The notes under the pieces are model-generated. The model was not told the DNA's origin. It saw only the letters and a list, made by a program, of their open reading frames with translations, and did no database searches. A stretch of 33,404 nucleotides of DNA from positions 1-33,404 of the forward strand of contig JANXLY010000409.1 of NCBI GenBank assembly GCA_025354885.1, read 5' to 3'. Below, piece after piece: positions 33,365-33,404 of the stretch. The stretch is from Acidobacteriota bacterium (lineage in GTDB: Bacteria > Acidobacteriota > Terriglobia > Bryobacterales > Bryobacteraceae). Position numbers and translations under genes: made by a program. How positions within the stretch are numbered: the stretch's first letter is position 1; each line of letters opens with the position of its first letter.

Positions 33365-33404
33365 ATGCAAGGTGGCGAGAAACTGAGCCTGGAGCAGATC
33401 CGGG
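33365..33404 (+). CDS. Possible transposase/integrase start, cut by the right edge
   Basis: ATG 33365 opens MQGGEKLSLEQIR before the window ends. 'LSLEQIRAFLEAS'-type starts are familiar from some rve-type insertion-sequence transposases, and the position after short direct repeats would fit. Thirteen residues are too few to be sure. Confidence 0.33.
   Translation, partial: MQGGEKLSLEQIR

Overview
The window most likely comes from an Acidobacteriota chromosome, perhaps the Bryobacterales/Solibacter side. This is inferred from content: a secreted VWFA-domain protein of the type expanded in Acidobacteria, an OPT/YSL transporter, a four-gene MacAB-like export operon, a carboxypeptidase-regulatory/TPR secreted protein, and lpxD, which implies a lipid A outer membrane. 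No ribosomal RNA or marker phylogeny was available to confirm this.

Layout. Positions 1-186 hold the start of an IS4-type transposase running off the left edge. From 187 to 4592 (minus) an OPT/YSL transporter is coupled to a membrane-embedded spermidine-synthase-like enzyme. From 4738 to 9164 (plus) there is an ABC export operon of permease, permease, HlyD-type adaptor and ATPase; the second permease carries an amber codon at the seventh codon of its family-typical start. A yqeY-like gene (minus) converges on it. From 9667 to 12444 a class-V aminotransferase and serA form a likely serine-synthesis pair. From 12636 to 15270 lies a three-gene photolyase operon: a stand-alone FAD domain, a small protein resembling a detached alpha/beta domain, and a full-length photolyase/cryptochrome. 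A SIS-domain sugar isomerase follows a long hairpin. From 16451 to 23385 (minus) a run of housekeeping and signalling genes reads small zinc-ribbon protein, lpxD, LOG protein, SpoIIE-type phosphatase, K+ channel with an RCK domain, NAD(P)HX repair enzyme, tsaE. A second minus run (27155 to 23455) reads VWFA protein, carboxyltransferase, TPR protein, and ends in a good terminator. selB starts divergently, its ATG overlapping the VWFA start codon, and is followed by a PAS/GGDEF/EAL regulator.

The right end is the accessory part. A mer-type promoter/operator (31749-31779, minus) sits directly in front of a 32-residue peptide with nine cysteines, followed by a MerR-family regulator with metal-binding cysteines. 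The mRNA is predicted to start at or next to the peptide's ATG. No merA, merT or merP is present, so this looks like a minimal metal-responsive sequestration operon. Next comes the 3' half of a tRNA-Pro(CGG), without its 5' half, which has the form expected of the distal attachment site of an island. On its island side are two overlapping genes, a 90-residue HTH-like protein and a 240-residue protein with an N-terminal HTH-like part and a C-terminal HEPN-like RxxxxH motif. The window ends with a 24-bp direct repeat and a possible transposase start.

Best candidates for undescribed biology are the Cys-rich peptide/MerR operon and the HTH-HEPN pair in the tRNA-bounded island. The split photolyase operon, the K+ channel with a TVGYY filter, and the synthase/OPT coupling are also worth checking.
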